NCBI RefSeq assembly: GCF_900100735.1
Contig: NZ_FNCJ01000001.1
Location: forward strand, 716,437 to 780,436
Direction of reading: 5' to 3'
Source: Paraburkholderia phenazinium
Lineage (GTDB): Bacteria; Pseudomonadota; Gammaproteobacteria; Burkholderiales; Burkholderiaceae
Length of the DNA: 64,000 bases
Part shown: piece by piece, positions 16,580 through 26,306 of the stretch
Layout of the letters: each line of letters opens with the position of its first letter
How positions within the stretch are numbered: the stretch's first letter is position 1
Position numbers and translations under genes: made by a program
Notes under the pieces: model-generated
What the model saw: only the letters and a program-made list of their open reading frames with translations
What the model was told of the DNA's origin: nothing
Databases searched by the model: none

Positions 16580-17866
16580 ATGAAGCGGTTTCGTGTGACC
16601 AGTGCGAGCAGTATCGTTTTAGTGATGCTATGCATCATGTATTTCATTACGTATCTAGACCGCGTCAACGTCAGTACCGCCGCAGCGGGATTTGGCAAGG
16701 AGTTCCAACTTTCACATACGCAGATCGGCCTCGTCTTCTCGGCCTTCGCCTATCCGTACCTCGTGTTTCAGATCATCGGCGGCTGGGTGAGCGATCGCTT
16801 TGGCGCGAAGCGCACGCTGATCTGTTGTGGCGCGGTGTGGGCGGTGGCCACCATTCTCACCGGGCTCGCGGGTGGGCTGACCTCGCTGCTCGCCGCGCGC
16901 CTGCTGCTCGGCTTTGGTGAGGGCGCAACCTTTCCTGCGGCGACCGCCGCAATGGCGCGCTGGGTCGCCAAAGAAAAGCGCGGCTTCGCGCAAGGCATTA
17001 CACATGCGGCGTCGCGTATCGGCAATGCGGTGGCGCCCGGCGCGATCGTGCTGGTGATGGCGACATGGGGCTGGCGCGAATCGTTCTATATCTGTGGCGT
17101 GTTCAGCTTGGTGTGGGTAATCGTGTGGGCGGTGACCTTCACCGAGCATCCCAAAGACCATCCGCGCATCACGTCCGAAGAACTCGAAGTTCTGCCGATG
17201 CCGAAGCCGAAGGCTGCCAACGTACCGTGGAAAGCCCTGTTTCGCCGCATGGCGCCGGTCACGATTGTGTACTTCTGCTACGGCTGGACGCTGTGGCTCT
17301 TCCTGAGCTGGATTCCCCAATACTTCCTGCATAGCTATCACCTCGACTTGCAGAAGTCGGCCATCTTCGCTTCGACGGTATTTTTTGCAGGTGTGCTTGG
17401 CGACACGCTCGGCGGCATCGTCACGGACAAGATCTACATCCGCACCGGCAGCCTGAAACATGCACGTAGCTGGATGGTGTCGATCTGCATGCTGCTCACG
17501 CTGGCTGTGCTGGTGCCGCTGATGTTTGCGCACAACCTGTACATCTCGATGGCGTGCCTTTCGGCCGGCTTCTTCTTTGCAGAAATGACGATCGGTCCGA
17601 TGTGGGCGATTCCGATGGACATTGCGCCGGAATACTCCGGCACCGCCAGCGGCATGATGAACACCGGCTCGGCGCTGGCCGCAATCATTTCGCCGGTCGT
17701 AGGCGGCTTCCTGATCGACCGTTTCGGCAGCTGGGAATTGCCGTTTGTCGGCAGCATGGTGTTGATGGCGATCGGTGTGGTGCTCGCCTTCCGCATGCAG
17801 CCGGAGAGCAAGTTCGAACTGAACGCGGCACCGGGCGCGCATCCGGCGCCGGGCCTCAAGGTCTGA
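16580..17866 (+). CDS. MFS transporter, anion:cation symporter (ACS) type
   Basis: 428 residues, 12 predicted membrane spans. The N-terminus YFITYLDRVNVSTAAAGFGKEF matches the ACS family (galactonate, glucarate, tartrate and phthalate carriers), and GGWVSDRFGAKR is the loop 2-3 MFS motif. Start 16580 has GGAG 7 nt upstream. It probably imports the substrate of this cassette, an organic acid; which one is not readable. Confidence 0.88.
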   Translation: MKRFRVTSASSIVLVMLCIMYFITYLDRVNVSTAAAGFGKEFQLSHTQIGLVFSAFAYPYLVFQIIGGWVSDRFGAKRTLICCGAVWAVATILTGLAGGLTSLLAARLLLGFGEGATFPAATAAMARWVAKEKRGFAQGITHAASRIGNAVAPGAIVLVMATWGWRESFYICGVFSLVWVIVWAVTFTEHPKDHPRITSEELEVLPMPKPKAANVPWKALFRRMAPVTIVYFCYGWTLWLFLSWIPQYFLHSYHLDLQKSAIFASTVFFAGVLGDTLGGIVTDKIYIRTGSLKHARSWMVSICMLLTLAVLVPLMFAHNLYISMACLSAGFFFAEMTIGPMWAIPMDIAPEYSGTASGMMNTGSALAAIISPVVGGFLIDRFGSWELPFVGSMVLMAIGVVLAFRMQPESKFELNAAPGAHPAPGLKV

Positions 17867-17917
17867 GCGCGCGGCAGACGCTTGCGCCGAATTATTTCCA
17901 ACCCTTCGCCTTCCACA

Positions 17918-18682
17918 ATGAACCAAACCGATATTTCCACTCTGAGCCAGCGCCTCACCGATGCGCGGGCACGCCACCAGACGCTCGACAGCTTGCCGCC
18001 TGAACAGATCCCGGCTGATGCCGATGCGGCCTACGCGATCCAGCACGAGATCCTGCGTTTGTCGGGCGCACAGATTGGCGGCTGGAAGATCGGAGCGAAG
18101 TCGGACACCGGACCGATCCAGGGCGCGCCGCTGCCGGCGGTAGATGTCCATGACAACGGCGCGAGATTGCCGCGCGAAGCCTTTACGCCACTCGCCCTCG
18201 AACTGGAGATTGCCTTCCGTTTTGGCCGCCGCTTCGAACCGTCGCAACAACCCTACAGCGAAGCCGAAGTGCTGGCGGGTATCGGGTCGATTGGGACAAC
18301 GATAGAAATTGTCGCGAGCCGTTATGCCGCGTGGCCGAATGTCGACAAACTGGCGCAACTCGCCGACCTGCAGAACAACGGCGCACTCTTGGTGGGCGAA
18401 TTCGAACCGTATCGCGAAGACTTTCCGTTTGTCGCGCCGTCGCTGAGCTTCAGTTTCGAGGGGCGCAATGTGGTGCTCGAGGCAGCGGCGAACCCGGCTG
18501 GCGATCCGCGCCGGCTGCTCACCTGGCTCGTGAATCACTGTGCGTTGAAGCGTGGCCTGGCCGTGACCCCGGAGATGGTGATCACGACCGGCTCGTACAC
18601 CGGCATGTTTTTCCCGCAGAGCGCAGGCACGGCAAGCGGCCGCATTGAAGGGCTCGCGCCCGTCAGTGTGACGCTCTTCTAA
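17918..18682 (+). CDS. 2-keto-4-pentenoate hydratase-family protein
   Basis: 254 residues with the fumarylacetoacetase/hydratase fold: QIGGWKIGAKSDTGPIQGAPL, LELEIAFRFGRRF (metal-binding acidic residues), VASRYAAWPNVDKLAQLADLQNNGALLVG, and TTGSYTGMFFP. It resembles MhpD, XylJ and GguC-type enzymes that add water to, or otherwise process, 2-oxo acids. There is no aromatic ring-cleavage gene nearby, so a role in 2-oxo sugar-acid breakdown is as likely as an aromatic pathway. The ribosome site is weak. Confidence 0.8.
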   Translation: MNQTDISTLSQRLTDARARHQTLDSLPPEQIPADADAAYAIQHEILRLSGAQIGGWKIGAKSDTGPIQGAPLPAVDVHDNGARLPREAFTPLALELEIAFRFGRRFEPSQQPYSEAEVLAGIGSIGTTIEIVASRYAAWPNVDKLAQLADLQNNGALLVGEFEPYREDFPFVAPSLSFSFEGRNVVLEAAANPAGDPRRLLTWLVNHCALKRGLAVTPEMVITTGSYTGMFFPQSAGTASGRIEGLAPVSVTLF

Positions 18683-18703
18683 AGATTTCTTCGGGCCGAT
18701 GCT

Positions 18704-21700
18704 ATGACGAATGCCGCTTCCCCCATGCTCGTCAAACCGATTCATCTGGTGCCGTCCAGCGCCCGGATGACGACGCCGCTCGCCAAACGCCTGCGCGACG
18801 CCCTGCGCGGCGATGTGCTATTCGACGCCGCCAGCCGCGGCCGTTACGCCACGGATGCATCGATCTACCAGATCACGCCGATTGGCGTCGTGGTGCCGCG
18901 TGACCAGGACGACCTGCGCATTGCGCTCGAAGTCGCGCGCAGCGAGAAGGTGCCCTTGCTCGCGCGCGGCGCCGGTACGAGCCAGTGCGGGCAGACCGTC
19001 GGCGAGGCGCTGGTGGTCGACACCACCAAGTGGCTGAACAATATCGTCGCGTTCGATGCCGAGGCGCGCACCGTGACGGTCGAGCCGGGTGTCGTGCTGG
19101 ATCACCTGAACGCCTGGCTCAAGCCGCACGGGCTGTGGTTTCCGGTGGATGTGTCGACGGCGGCGCAATGCACGATCGGCGGCATGGCCGGCAACAACTC
19201 GTGCGGCTCGCGCTCCATCGAGTACGGCAACATGGTGCACAACGTCGAGGCCATCGAGGCGATTCTCGCCGATGGCAGCGAGGCCCGCTTCGCGTCGCTG
19301 CGCGAGGCGCCGCAGGGCGCGCGCTTGCAGCAGATCGTTGAAGGTGTGAAGCGCATCGCACTGCGCGAACGCGACGAGATCGTGGCACGCGTGCCGAAGG
19401 TGTTGCGGCGCGTGGCTGGCTACAACATCGACGTGTTCGATTGCCAGAATCCGCGCGCCTATACCGATGACGGCATCGCCAACCTCGCGCATCTGCTGGT
19501 CGGCTCGGAGGGTACGCTCGCGTTCAGCCGGCAGTTGACGCTGAAGCTCGTGCCGTTGCCCGCCCACAAGACGCTTGGCGTGGTCAACTTCCCGACCTTC
19601 TGGCAGGCGATGGACCTCACGCAGCATATCGTCAAGCTCAAGCCCGTGGCGGTCGAACTGGTGGACCGCACGATGATCGAGCTCGCGATCGGCAACCCGG
19701 CGTTCCGCCCGGTCATCGAGAAGGCGCTGGTGGCCCGTCCCGAGGCGATCCTGCTGGTGGAATTCGCTGGCGAAAGCCGCGACGCGCAGCTCGCCAGTCT
19801 TAAGCAACTGACCGAGCTGATGGCCGACCTCGGCCTGCCCGATTCGGTCGTGCAGATGCCGGACGCCAACGAGCAGAAAGCCTTGTGGGAGGTTCGCAAG
19901 GCCGGGCTGAACATCATGATGAGCATGAAGGGCGACGGCAAGCCGGTGTCCTTCATCGAAGACTGTGCGGTGCCGCTCGAACACCTGGCCGAATACACCG
20001 GCAGGCTGACCGAGGTGTTTCACCGCCACGATACGGAAGGCACGTGGTACGCCCATGCAAGCGTCGGTACGCTGCACGTGCGGCCGATTCTCGACATGCG
20101 GCGCGACGGCGCGGCCAAGATGCGGGCGATTGCGGAAGAAGCCGCGGCGCTGGTGCAGGAATACAAGGGCGCGTACTCGGGCGAGCACGGTGACGGACTG
20201 TGCCGTGGCGAATGGGTGGCATGGCAATACGGGCCGCGCCTGAACCAGGCGTTCAGCGAGATCAAGGCGCTCTTCGATCCCGGCAATCGCTTCAATCCGG
20301 ACAAGATCGTGCGCCCGCCGAAGATGGACGACGCGCGCAATTTCCGCTTCGCGCCGGGTTATCGGGAACGGGCGTTGGAGACCACGCTCGACTGGTCGGC
20401 ATGGAACGTCGTACGTGATCCGCTGACCGGCGAGGAGACGCCGCCGGGCACCGGCAACGACCTGTCCGGCGGCCTCGCCAAGGCCGTCGAGATGTGCAAC
20501 AACAACGGCCATTGCCGCAAGTTCGATGCAGGCACGATGTGCCCGAGCTATCGCGTGACGAAGGACGAGCAGCACGTGACGCGCGGCCGGGCCAATACGC
20601 TGCGCCTCGCGATCTCAGGGCAACTCGGCGAGGAAGGGCTGGCGAGCGATGACGTCAAGGAGACGCTCGACCTGTGCGTCTCGTGCAAGGGTTGCAAGCG
20701 CGATTGCCCGACCGGCGTCGATATGGCGAAGTTCAAGATCGAGGCACGGGCAGCGCGCGTCAAGCGGCACGGCCTGAGCGTGCGCGACCGGCTGGTGGCG
20801 TTCATGCCGCGCTATGCGCCGTTCGCGAGCAAGGTGCCCGGGTTGATGGCGCTGGCTGAGAATGTGCCGGTGTTGTCTGCCTGGTTTAAGCGTACGGTGG
20901 GTTTTGCGCCGCAACGCTCGCTGCCGCGCTTTACCAAGTCGTTCCTGGCGAGCGTTGTGGCGAGCGGATCGGTAGCGTCGGCGCGCGCACGCGCCGACGC
21001 TACCGCGAAGACGAAAGAAGTCCTGTTATTCGTCGATACCTTCAACAACAACATGGAACCGGAGAATGCACGCGCCGCCCAGCAGGTGCTGGAAGCCGCC
21101 GGCTACAACGTGCATTTCAACACCCGCGCAGGCGAGCGGCCGGTGTGCTGCGGACGTACGTTCCTCGCGGCGGGCCTGGTAGACGAAGCGAAGCAGGAAG
21201 CGCGGCGCATGCTCGACACGTTCAGGCCGTTTGTCGAACGAGGTGTGCCGATAGTCGGACTTGAGCCGTCGTGCCTGCTGTCGTTGCGCGACGAGTTTCT
21301 GCAATACGGCTTTGGCGAAGAAGCGCAGCAGCTCTCGAAGTCCGCCTTCCTGTTCGAAGAGTTTCTGGTGCGCGAGCAGAAGGCGGGGCGTCTCGCACTA
21401 GAACTCAAACCGTTGTCCACGGCAAACGCCCTGGTGCATGGCCATTGCCATCAAAAAGCCTTCGACGCCTTCACGCCGGTGCAAACCGTATTGAACTGGA
21501 TTCCGAACCTGAAGGTGTCGACGGTCGAATCGTCGTGCTGCGGGATGGCCGGCAGCTTCGGTTACGAGGCCGAGCATTACGCGACCTCGCAGGCGATGGC
21601 GGAGTTGTCGTTGCTGCCGGCGGTGCGCAAGATCGGCACCGATACGGTGATGGTGGCCGACGGCACCAGTTGCCGGCATCAGATTCACGATGGCGCCGGC

Positions 21701-21748
21701 GTCGACGCGGTGCATGTGGCGCGCGTGCTGGCGATGGCCCTGAAGTAG
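18704..21748 (+). CDS. FAD-linked 2-hydroxy-acid dehydrogenase fused to Fe-S/CCG module
   Basis: 1014 residues, a GlcD+GlcF-like fusion of the YdiJ type. The N-terminal FAD_binding_4 domain carries VPLLARGAGTSQCGQTVGEALVVDTTKW and GGMAGNNSCGSRSIEYGNMV; the GlcD C-terminal part has YSGEHGDGLCRGEW. Then comes an Fe-S region (CNNNGHCRKFDAGTMCPSY; CVSCKGCKRDCPTGVDM) and two CCG cysteine-rich motifs (VCCGRTF, ESSCCGMAGSFGYE). It should oxidise a D-2-hydroxy acid (lactate or 2-hydroxyglutarate type) and pass electrons to quinone. It is last in the GntR-controlled run, 21 bp after the hydratase. Confidence 0.9.
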   Translation: MTNAASPMLVKPIHLVPSSARMTTPLAKRLRDALRGDVLFDAASRGRYATDASIYQITPIGVVVPRDQDDLRIALEVARSEKVPLLARGAGTSQCGQTVGEALVVDTTKWLNNIVAFDAEARTVTVEPGVVLDHLNAWLKPHGLWFPVDVSTAAQCTIGGMAGNNSCGSRSIEYGNMVHNVEAIEAILADGSEARFASLREAPQGARLQQIVEGVKRIALRERDEIVARVPKVLRRVAGYNIDVFDCQNPRAYTDDGIANLAHLLVGSEGTLAFSRQLTLKLVPLPAHKTLGVVNFPTFWQAMDLTQHIVKLKPVAVELVDRTMIELAIGNPAFRPVIEKALVARPEAILLVEFAGESRDAQLASLKQLTELMADLGLPDSVVQMPDANEQKALWEVRKAGLNIMMSMKGDGKPVSFIEDCAVPLEHLAEYTGRLTEVFHRHDTEGTWYAHASVGTLHVRPILDMRRDGAAKMRAIAEEAAALVQEYKGAYSGEHGDGLCRGEWVAWQYGPRLNQAFSEIKALFDPGNRFNPDKIVRPPKMDDARNFRFAPGYRERALETTLDWSAWNVVRDPLTGEETPPGTGNDLSGGLAKAVEMCNNNGHCRKFDAGTMCPSYRVTKDEQHVTRGRANTLRLAISGQLGEEGLASDDVKETLDLCVSCKGCKRDCPTGVDMAKFKIEARAARVKRHGLSVRDRLVAFMPRYAPFASKVPGLMALAENVPVLSAWFKRTVGFAPQRSLPRFTKSFLASVVASGSVASARARADATAKTKEVLLFVDTFNNNMEPENARAAQQVLEAAGYNVHFNTRAGERPVCCGRTFLAAGLVDEAKQEARRMLDTFRPFVERGVPIVGLEPSCLLSLRDEFLQYGFGEEAQQLSKSAFLFEEFLVREQKAGRLALELKPLSTANALVHGHCHQKAFDAFTPVQTVLNWIPNLKVSTVESSCCGMAGSFGYEAEHYATSQAMAELSLLPAVRKIGTDTVMVADGTSCRHQIHDGAGVDAVHVARVLAMALK

Positions 21749-21757
21749 TCGTCGCGG

Positions 21758-22702
21758 CTACGCTGCCCGAATGGCTTGCCGGTAGAGCATTGGCGGCACG
21801 CCCAACGCTTCGCGGAATCGGTGGCTGAAGTGGCTGGCATTCGCGTATCCGCAGCGCGCCGCGATCTGGGCGAGCGGCAGCGCGGTGGTGCCCAACAGCA
21901 CCCGCGCCCGCTCGACGCGCTGCTGGGCAATCCATGCAGCCGGCGGCAGGCCGAACGAGGTGCGGAACATCCGCGCCAGGTGGTACTCCGACAGACAGGC
22001 CACTTCGGCCAGATCGCCGAGTGTGATCGGTTGGGTCAAATGCTCGTCGATATAGTCGCGCAGCCGCCGGCGCGTCGCCACCGAGAGTCCGCCCGTCAGC
22101 CTGGCGTCCGCGCGGCTCACGCCTTGCGAGCGCAGCAACAGGCTCAATACCTCATGCGCCGTCTCGTTGGCGCGTAGCAGGCCGTCGGTGTCATCCCAGC
22201 TTTCGTTGGTCAACGACTGGCACAGCGTGGCAATGCGCGCGTCTTCGAAATAGGTGCGGTCGGCCAGCGTCACCTCACGCGGCTCGCGGTCCAGCTCGCG
22301 CACGGCGCGCTGGGTGAAGTGCTCGGGCAGGAAGTACAGGTGCATGAAATGCATCTGGCCGCGCACCCACCAGCGTGAGTCGTGGTCGCCGGGCAGGGCA
22401 CAAAGCCGTGCCGGTGCGCCAAACCGGCCCGGCAGCTTCTGACGCTCAGTGCGGTATCCGCCATCCAGGTAGCACGACAGCGTGTGATGGCCCGGGTTGT
22501 CGTAGACGGTTTCGGCTTCCTTGGTCTCGCGGGTCCATTCGGCCACCGCTAACTGGTCGCCGAGCCATGCGAAGCGATGCAGCTCAGCGTTGGCGTCGCG
22601 CAGCGTGTGACACACCGACTGAAGGCCAAACGGGGTTTCGGCGGGGGCGGTCACGGAATCGGGCAGACGGCTGTTCACGGCAGAATGAGTGGCAGATTGC
22701 AT
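21758..22702 (-). CDS. AraC-family transcriptional regulator
   Basis: 314 residues. The C-terminal ~100 are an AraC/XylS double HTH (ITLGDLAEVACLSEYHLARMFRTSFGLPP; LAQIAARCGYANASHFSHRFREALGVPP). The N-terminal part has cupin-like strands (HTLSCYLDGGYR, LCALPGDHDSRW, HFMHLYFLPEHF). It is convergent with the dehydrogenase gene (9-bp gap) and divergent from the DMT transporter gene (137 bp), its likely target. Confidence 0.88.
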   Translation of the reverse strand: MQSATHSAVNSRLPDSVTAPAETPFGLQSVCHTLRDANAELHRFAWLGDQLAVAEWTRETKEAETVYDNPGHHTLSCYLDGGYRTERQKLPGRFGAPARLCALPGDHDSRWWVRGQMHFMHLYFLPEHFTQRAVRELDREPREVTLADRTYFEDARIATLCQSLTNESWDDTDGLLRANETAHEVLSLLLRSQGVSRADARLTGGLSVATRRRLRDYIDEHLTQPITLGDLAEVACLSEYHLARMFRTSFGLPPAAWIAQQRVERARVLLGTTALPLAQIAARCGYANASHFSHRFREALGVPPMLYRQAIRAA

Positions 22703-22839
22703 GGCTTACAGTATAGAGCGGGTGCCGCGCTCGACGCTTGCCGCCACCAACAAGTGCGCAATCCTGGACAAGTGTCAGGCGTCTCGCGGGCGCATAGTCG
22801 GGTGGACAAATCCCCGCATTCACCCCTGCAAGTCTTGCC

Positions 22840-23736
22840 ATGAATCTGTTCCTCTACGCGCTTACCGTTCTGATCTGGGGCACCACCTGGATCGCCATCA
22901 AATGGCAACTCGGCGTGGTGCCGCCGCCAGTGTCGATTGCCTGGCGCTTTGGGCTCGCCGCGCTCATTCTGTTCGCGCTGCTGCGCATCATGCGCCGGCC
23001 GATCTGGCCGCCGCGCGCGGCCTGGCGGTATCTGTTTGCGCAGGGCCTTGCGCTGTTCTGCTGCAACTTCCTGTGTTTCTACTACGCCGAGCAGGTTGTG
23101 CCGAGCGGTCTGGTCGCGGTGATTTTCTCGATTGCGCCGCTGCTGAATGCGATCAATGGCCGGCTGTTTATGGGGCGTCCGCTGCAACCCACGGTGATCG
23201 TGGGCGCGCTGCTGGGCCTTACCGGCATCCTGTGCCTGTTTGTGCCGCAGGTGGCCGGACACCTCGGTGACCGTGCCGCGTGGCTCGGGATGGGCGTCGC
23301 GTTGCTCGGCACCTTGTGTTTTTCGACCGGCAGCCTGCTGTCGAGCCGGATGCAGTCGATGGGCCTGCACCCGCTCGTCACCAATAGCTGGGCCATGCTG
23401 ATCGGCGCCAGCATCTTGACGGTGGGGAGCGCGGCGGCGGGCTTGTCGTTCGCCGTGGAACCGAATGTGCGATACCTCGGCGCGCTGGCGTATCTGGCCG
23501 TGTTTGGCTCGGTGGTGGGGTTTACGGCCTACCTGATGCTGGTCGGACGCATGGGGCCGGAGCGTGCCGCTTATTGCACGGTGCTGTTTCCGATCGTGGC
23601 TCTGGCGGTCTCGACGGTGTTCGAGGGCTATCACTGGACCGTCCTGGCGGTCGTCGGTCTGATGCTGGTCGTGGCCGGCAATCTGGTGGCGTTCGATCTG
23701 ACGCGGCGCTTGTTCGTGCGGCGCGCGGCGACCTGA
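22840..23736 (+). CDS. EamA/DMT-superfamily transporter
   Basis: 298 residues with 10 hydrophobic spans and two EamA repeats (FLYALTVLIWGTTWIAIKWQLG at the start; VALLGTLCFSTGSLLSSRM opening the second). These inner-membrane proteins usually export amino acids or metabolites. It is divergent from the AraC regulator and convergent with the LysR gene (14-bp gap). Confidence 0.87.
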   Translation: MNLFLYALTVLIWGTTWIAIKWQLGVVPPPVSIAWRFGLAALILFALLRIMRRPIWPPRAAWRYLFAQGLALFCCNFLCFYYAEQVVPSGLVAVIFSIAPLLNAINGRLFMGRPLQPTVIVGALLGLTGILCLFVPQVAGHLGDRAAWLGMGVALLGTLCFSTGSLLSSRMQSMGLHPLVTNSWAMLIGASILTVGSAAAGLSFAVEPNVRYLGALAYLAVFGSVVGFTAYLMLVGRMGPERAAYCTVLFPIVALAVSTVFEGYHWTVLAVVGLMLVVAGNLVAFDLTRRLFVRRAAT

Positions 23737-23750
23737 CCACGCCTTATCAC

Positions 23751-24668
23751 CTAATCCGCCGCAGCCCATTGCGGCCACCGTCCCAGCTCGGCGAACAGTT
23801 CGAGCATGGTGGCCCGTACCTTCTGCACGGCGTTGCTGAGCAACGCCGTGTCATGCCAGCACAGCGACAGCGTGCGCGAGAACAACCGGTGATCAACCTT
23901 GGCGAGCTTCAGCTTGTGCTCGTCGAGTTCGACATGCGCGGCGCTCCACGGCAGGATCGTCACGCCTAGCTTCGCCATCACGGCCGCGAACAACAGCGAA
24001 GTGGAGCTGGCCTCGAACAGGATCTCGCATGGCAGACCGGCTTCCCGCAGCGCCCAGTCGACCCGGCTGCGGATCGTGTTCGGCGCGCTCGGCAGGATCA
24101 GCGGCATGCGCGCCAGTTCGGCGAGCGTGACCGGTTCCTCGGGCATGGGGAATTCCGGCCATGCAATCAGATAGAGCGCCTCGCTGAGGAGTCGTTGGGC
24201 GACGACGCCGCGCGTCTCGACGGCGTCCACCACCACCGCCAGTTCCACCCTCCCGCCGCCGATCAACCCGCCGAGATCCGCACTCGGCGCTTCGATCAAT
24301 TCCAGCGCAATGCCCGGATAGCGGTCGCGAATGGTCCGCGCGAGCGGGATCGCCAGCACGCGCGCCGTGCTCGACGGCATGCCCACCGACACCTTGCCCT
24401 GCGGCAACTCGGCATCCTGACGCAACAGTTCGCGGGTGCCGTCGGCCTGCCGCAACAACTCGAGCGCGTGGCGGTACAACGTCTGCCCGGCGGCGGTGGG
24501 CGCAACCCCATGCACGCTGCGCTCGAGCAGTTGCATTTCCAGATCGGCCTCGAGGTTGCGCATCTGCTGGCTGATCGCCGGCTGCGCGATATGCAGCGCC
24601 TCGCTCGCTCGCGTGACGTTGCCGCACTCCACTACTTTGACGAAATACCGCAGTTGCCGCAGATCCAT
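23751..24668 (-). CDS. LysR-family transcriptional regulator
   Basis: 305 residues. The N-terminal winged HTH (LRQLRYFVKVVECGNVTRASEALHIAQPAISQQMRNLE) and a substrate-binding domain are complete. GAGGAG lies 6 nt before the start. It is divergent, across 232 bp, from the MFS-CoA transferase-decarboxylase operon, the classical arrangement for a LysR activator of that operon. Confidence 0.9.
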   Translation of the reverse strand: MDLRQLRYFVKVVECGNVTRASEALHIAQPAISQQMRNLEADLEMQLLERSVHGVAPTAAGQTLYRHALELLRQADGTRELLRQDAELPQGKVSVGMPSSTARVLAIPLARTIRDRYPGIALELIEAPSADLGGLIGGGRVELAVVVDAVETRGVVAQRLLSEALYLIAWPEFPMPEEPVTLAELARMPLILPSAPNTIRSRVDWALREAGLPCEILFEASSTSLLFAAVMAKLGVTILPWSAAHVELDEHKLKLAKVDHRLFSRTLSLCWHDTALLSNAVQKVRATMLELFAELGRWPQWAAAD

Positions 24669-24718
24669 CCGCGTCTCCTCGCTTTACCGATCCCATAGGA
24701 AAATCCGATGGATTAAGA

Positions 24719-24735
24719 GAAATATCATATTTTTC
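24719..24735. promoter_or_regulatory. possible LysR binding dyad
   Basis: GAAATATCATATTTTTC is an imperfect AT-rich dyad in the LysR/MFS divergent region, upstream of a possible -10 TATACT (24754-24759) with no good -35, as expected for an activator-dependent promoter. Confidence 0.35.
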
Positions 24736-24843
24736 GGCGATTGAGCGCGTTCTTATACTGGGTTCACAAAAAACCGAAGCGCGCCCCAGGCTGACTTGCC
24801 GCGCGTCGCTTCAGAAGGGCTGGCATCGACTGGCCCACAACCA

Positions 24844-24873
24844 TCTTGCATGGGACCGGAGTAAGCGCTTTGC
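24844..24873 (+). repeat. 30-bp leader element, copy 1
   Basis: Starts TCTTGCATGGGACCGGAGTA and ends AGCGCTTTGC. It matches 27 of 30 bases at 42858-42887, with only transitions. It ends 27 nt before the MFS start codon. GACCGGAGT (24854-24862) pairs perfectly with ACTCCGGTC (24878-24886), making a hairpin just before the ribosome site. A second structured leader in the 5' UTR is likely. Confidence 0.6.
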
Positions 24874-24900
24874 TCTCACTCCGGTCGACAGGAGACACAG

Positions 24901-26229
24901 ATGTTCAAAGCGATCGCTGCATCGACGCAGGGGATCAAGCCCCTGCGCACGCCCCTTACCCGCGAGCAGATCGGCGGCTTCTGGGCGGTTTACTCGGGAT
25001 GGGTGCTGGATGGCGTGGATTCGGTGATCTACGCGCTCGTGCTGATTCCGGCGCTCACCGAGTTGCTGCCCGCCTCGGGCATTGCCGCGACGCCGGGCAA
25101 CCTCGGCATGTATGGCTCGATCCTGTTCGCGCTGTTTCTGATCGGCTGGGGGCTGTCGTTCATCTGGGGGCCGCTCGCCGACCGCTTCGGCCGGGTCAAG
25201 ACGCTGGCCGCGAGCATCCTGATCTACTCGGTGTTCACCGGTGCCGCCGCGCTTGCGCACAACGTCTGGGAGCTGGCGGCGTTCCGGCTGATTGCCGGGA
25301 TCGGTGTGGGCGGTGAGTGGGCGCTGGCCGGCACCTATGTGGCAGAGAGCTGGCCGGAGGACCGCCGCAAGATGGGCGCGGGTTATCTGCAGACCGGTTA
25401 CTACCTCGGCTTCTTTCTGGCTGCGCTCCTGAACTATACGGTCGGCGCGACCTACGGCTGGCGCGCGATGTTCCTGTGCGGCCTGGCGCCGGCGCTGCTG
25501 GCGATCTTCACGGTGATGAAGGTGAAGGAGCCCGGGCAGTGGCGCAAATCCGCGCATGGCGTTGGCCTGGCGAAGGCGCCTGTGGTGACAGGGCGCCGTC
25601 CGCTGCTGGAGATATTTGCGCCTGCCTATCGGCGCCGCACCTTGACGAGCGCGAGTCTCGTCGGTGTCGCGATCATCGGCTTGTGGGCCGGGTCGGTCTA
25701 CGAAGCAAGCGCCGTGGTGACGCTGGCGGCGCGTGCGGGCATCGACCGCATCGGTGGCGTGCATCTGGCGTCGATCGGGGCGGCGGTATTGTCGTTTGCG
25801 ACGATTCTTGGCTGTCTCGCCGCGCCTTGGCTGGCTGAGCGGCTCGGCCGACGTGGGGCGCTTGGCGTGTACTTCGCCGGCATGGCGGTGTCGATCGTAA
25901 TCGCCTTCGGCTGGGTGTTCTATCTGCCGAACGGGCTCAACCTGTTCATGGTGTCGCTGCTGTTCCTCGGTTTCTTTGGCGGCAACTTCGCGATCTTTTC
26001 GCTGTGGCTGCCCGAGCAATATCCGACCCGGATGCGCGCCACTGCATTTGCCTTCAACGCTTCGATCGGCCGCTTGCTCGGCGCCGGCGTCAACTTCCTG
26101 CTGGCGGCTGCGATCCACTGGCAAGGGTCGCTCGGCTTGCCGGTTGCGTGGACCGCGGCGGCCTTCGTGGTGGGCCTGCTGATCCTGCCGTTCGCCCTTG
26201 AAACGCGTCATCAGACGCTGCCGGAGTAG
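24901..26229 (+). CDS. MFS transporter, organic-acid symporter type
   Basis: 442 residues, 12 spans. WVLDGVDSVIYALVLIPAL has the helix-1 acidic residues of the sialate/aromatic-acid/metabolite:H+ symporter group; GPLADRFGRVKTL is the MFS loop motif, followed by RLIAGIGVGGEWALAGTYVAESWPEDRR. AGGAG lies 6 nt upstream of the ATG. It is first in an operon with a CoA-transferase and a methylmalonyl-CoA decarboxylase, so it probably imports the dicarboxylate or related acid they use. Confidence 0.87.
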   Translation: MFKAIAASTQGIKPLRTPLTREQIGGFWAVYSGWVLDGVDSVIYALVLIPALTELLPASGIAATPGNLGMYGSILFALFLIGWGLSFIWGPLADRFGRVKTLAASILIYSVFTGAAALAHNVWELAAFRLIAGIGVGGEWALAGTYVAESWPEDRRKMGAGYLQTGYYLGFFLAALLNYTVGATYGWRAMFLCGLAPALLAIFTVMKVKEPGQWRKSAHGVGLAKAPVVTGRRPLLEIFAPAYRRRTLTSASLVGVAIIGLWAGSVYEASAVVTLAARAGIDRIGGVHLASIGAAVLSFATILGCLAAPWLAERLGRRGALGVYFAGMAVSIVIAFGWVFYLPNGLNLFMVSLLFLGFFGGNFAIFSLWLPEQYPTRMRATAFAFNASIGRLLGAGVNFLLAAAIHWQGSLGLPVAWTAAAFVVGLLILPFALETRHQTLPE

Positions 26230-26306
26230 CACGCCGCGCCCTCGTTGTGGGCCGCGCTGGCCCCATCTGGGCGGCCGCCCCCGTCATCAATCCGCTGGAG
26301 AACTGG

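Noticed and set aside
16712..18745. 677-codon open frame on the - strand
   Set aside because: Covers two clear + strand genes (MFS and hydratase); composition is His/Arg-rich with no recognisable motif.
18818..20575. 585-codon open frame on the - strand
   Set aside because: Antisense to the FAD dehydrogenase; no motif, no ribosome site.
22675..23778. 367-codon - strand open frame
   Set aside because: Antisense to the DMT transporter gene; Gln/Arg/His-rich shadow.
24811..26232. 473-codon - strand open frame
   Set aside because: Antisense to the MFS gene; Arg/Gln/His-rich shadow.
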